This document shows positions 13,102-13,326 of a DNA stretch of 13,326 bases, piece by piece. Made by a program: the position numbers and the translations under genes. The notes beneath the pieces are model-generated. The model saw nothing but the letters and a program-made list of their open reading frames with translations. It made no database searches and had not been told where the DNA came from. The stretch is from assembly GCA_045536775.1 (NCBI GenBank), contig JAZSOD010000002.1:1-13326 (forward strand). The letters are read 5' to 3'. Position 1 is the first letter of the stretch; each line of letters opens with the position of its first letter. This DNA comes from UBA4717 sp045536775 (GTDB lineage: Bacteria > Bacillota > Clostridia > Oscillospirales > CAG-272).

Positions 13102-13195
13102 GTACTTTTCTAAAAATAGTATAGTTTTTGCAAAACAAAAAAACTCCCCGAAATGTTTGAACCGAACCGTTAAAAACGGACAATGAAAAAAGAAC

Positions 13196-13230
13196 CCTCC
13201 TATGGTATAATTAAGAAAAACCATAGGAGG
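13196..13230 (+). promoter_or_regulatory. Hairpin covering the orfA ribosome-binding site with the promoter -10 in its loop
   Basis: CCTCCTATGG (13196-13205) pairs perfectly with CCATAGGAGG (13221-13230). The right arm contains the AGGAGG Shine-Dalgarno, 7 nt before the ATG at 13238. The loop holds TATAAT (13206-13211), which with the preceding TGG makes an extended -10; no good -35 is seen. A transcript from this promoter would lack the left arm and leave the ribosome site free, while read-through RNA would fold it away. Confidence 0.8.
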
Positions 13231-13237
13231 ATTTTTT

Positions 13238-13326
13238 ATGCCAAGAAGTTATCGACACATCAAAGAATACGAAACCGAAATATTCAGTTTAAAGGAACAA
13301 GGATTAACCAAACGAGAAATTGGAGA
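13238..13326 (+). CDS. IS3-family transposase OrfA, first 29 residues
   Basis: Starts MPRSYRHIKEYETEIFSLKE and continues QGLTKREIG before the window ends. This is the typical beginning of the small helix-turn-helix OrfA of IS150-like elements in Clostridia: a basic N-terminus, then the first helix of the HTH with the LxxxGLTxREIG pattern. OrfA supplies terminal-repeat DNA binding, and the DDE catalytic part (OrfB) is normally made by frameshift fusion; none of that is in view. The start is fixed by AGGAGG 7 nt upstream. Too little remains to say whether the copy is intact. Confidence 0.8.
   Translation, partial: MPRSYRHIKEYETEIFSLKEQGLTKREIG

Larger units (their letters stand above)
13154..13326 (+). 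mobile_element. Left end of an IS3-family (IS150-like) insertion sequence, truncated by the window
   Basis: The probable left terminal repeat runs from about 13154 to 13182 (starts TGTTTGAACCG, ends AAAAACGGACA), resembling the TGT...GA.CC...GTT.AAAA.GGACA pattern of IS150-type ends. It is followed by a promoter/hairpin and the start of orfA. The right end and any target duplication lie outside the window, so the boundary is inferred. Confidence 0.65.

Noticed and set aside
1..13326. tRNA, rRNA, CRISPR array, T-box or known riboswitch
   Set aside because: No cloverleaf, conserved rRNA core, spaced repeats or known riboswitch consensus was recognised by eye on either strand.

Overview
The window looks like a chromosomal segment of a Gram-positive anaerobe of class Clostridia (Bacillota), probably a gut-type Oscillospiraceae/Ruminococcaceae relative. 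Supporting signs are the heat-shock order hrcA-grpE-dnaK-dnaJ under a CIRCE operator, a DnaK that lacks the N-terminal-domain insert found in proteobacterial DnaK, strong Shine-Dalgarno sites, and sigma-A type promoters with 17-bp spacers. The placement is inference; there is no rRNA or other marker gene here.

Region 1 (1-4189, minus strand) is the class I heat-shock operon: hrcA repressor, grpE nucleotide-exchange factor, dnaK, and dnaJ, which runs off the left edge after 167 codons. HrcA would bind the CIRCE element just downstream of the -10 box and so control all four genes. A hairpin lies between dnaK and dnaJ. Upstream of hrcA (4256-4874, minus) is a separate gene for a small coiled-coil/double zinc-ribbon protein, with its own perfect-consensus promoter and terminator.

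Region 2 (about 4919-5368) has no credible gene. It is a roughly 420-bp element bounded by long inverted repeats (59 positions, 47 identical, no gaps) and packed with internal hairpins. It looks like a MITE-like repeat or a structured RNA and is the least explained part of the window.

Region 3 (5466-9041, plus) is a two-gene operon for a heterodimeric ABC exporter of the TM287/288, BmrCD and LmrCD type. One subunit has a degenerate Walker B/switch and the other a degenerate signature motif. A shared hairpin terminator separates it from the convergent operon of region 4 (9055-10976, minus): a PadR-family repressor, a HAAS/DUF1700 membrane protein and a DUF4097 beta-solenoid protein, all overlapping or coupled. 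A dyad over the padR -10 box is a candidate auto-operator.

Region 5 (10981-13326) is visibly more AT-rich and looks acquired. It starts with about 660 bp without a convincing gene, carrying hairpins, paired 11-12 bp tandem repeats and two copies of GAGTGGGAA. One copy ends a tiny frame ...E-W-E-stop followed by a terminator, which resembles the end of guaA, a known integration site. Then come an AAA/DUF4143 ATPase (minus) and, at the right edge, the left end of an IS3-family (IS150-like) element. Its orfA ribosome-binding site is embedded in a hairpin whose loop carries the element's own -10 box.
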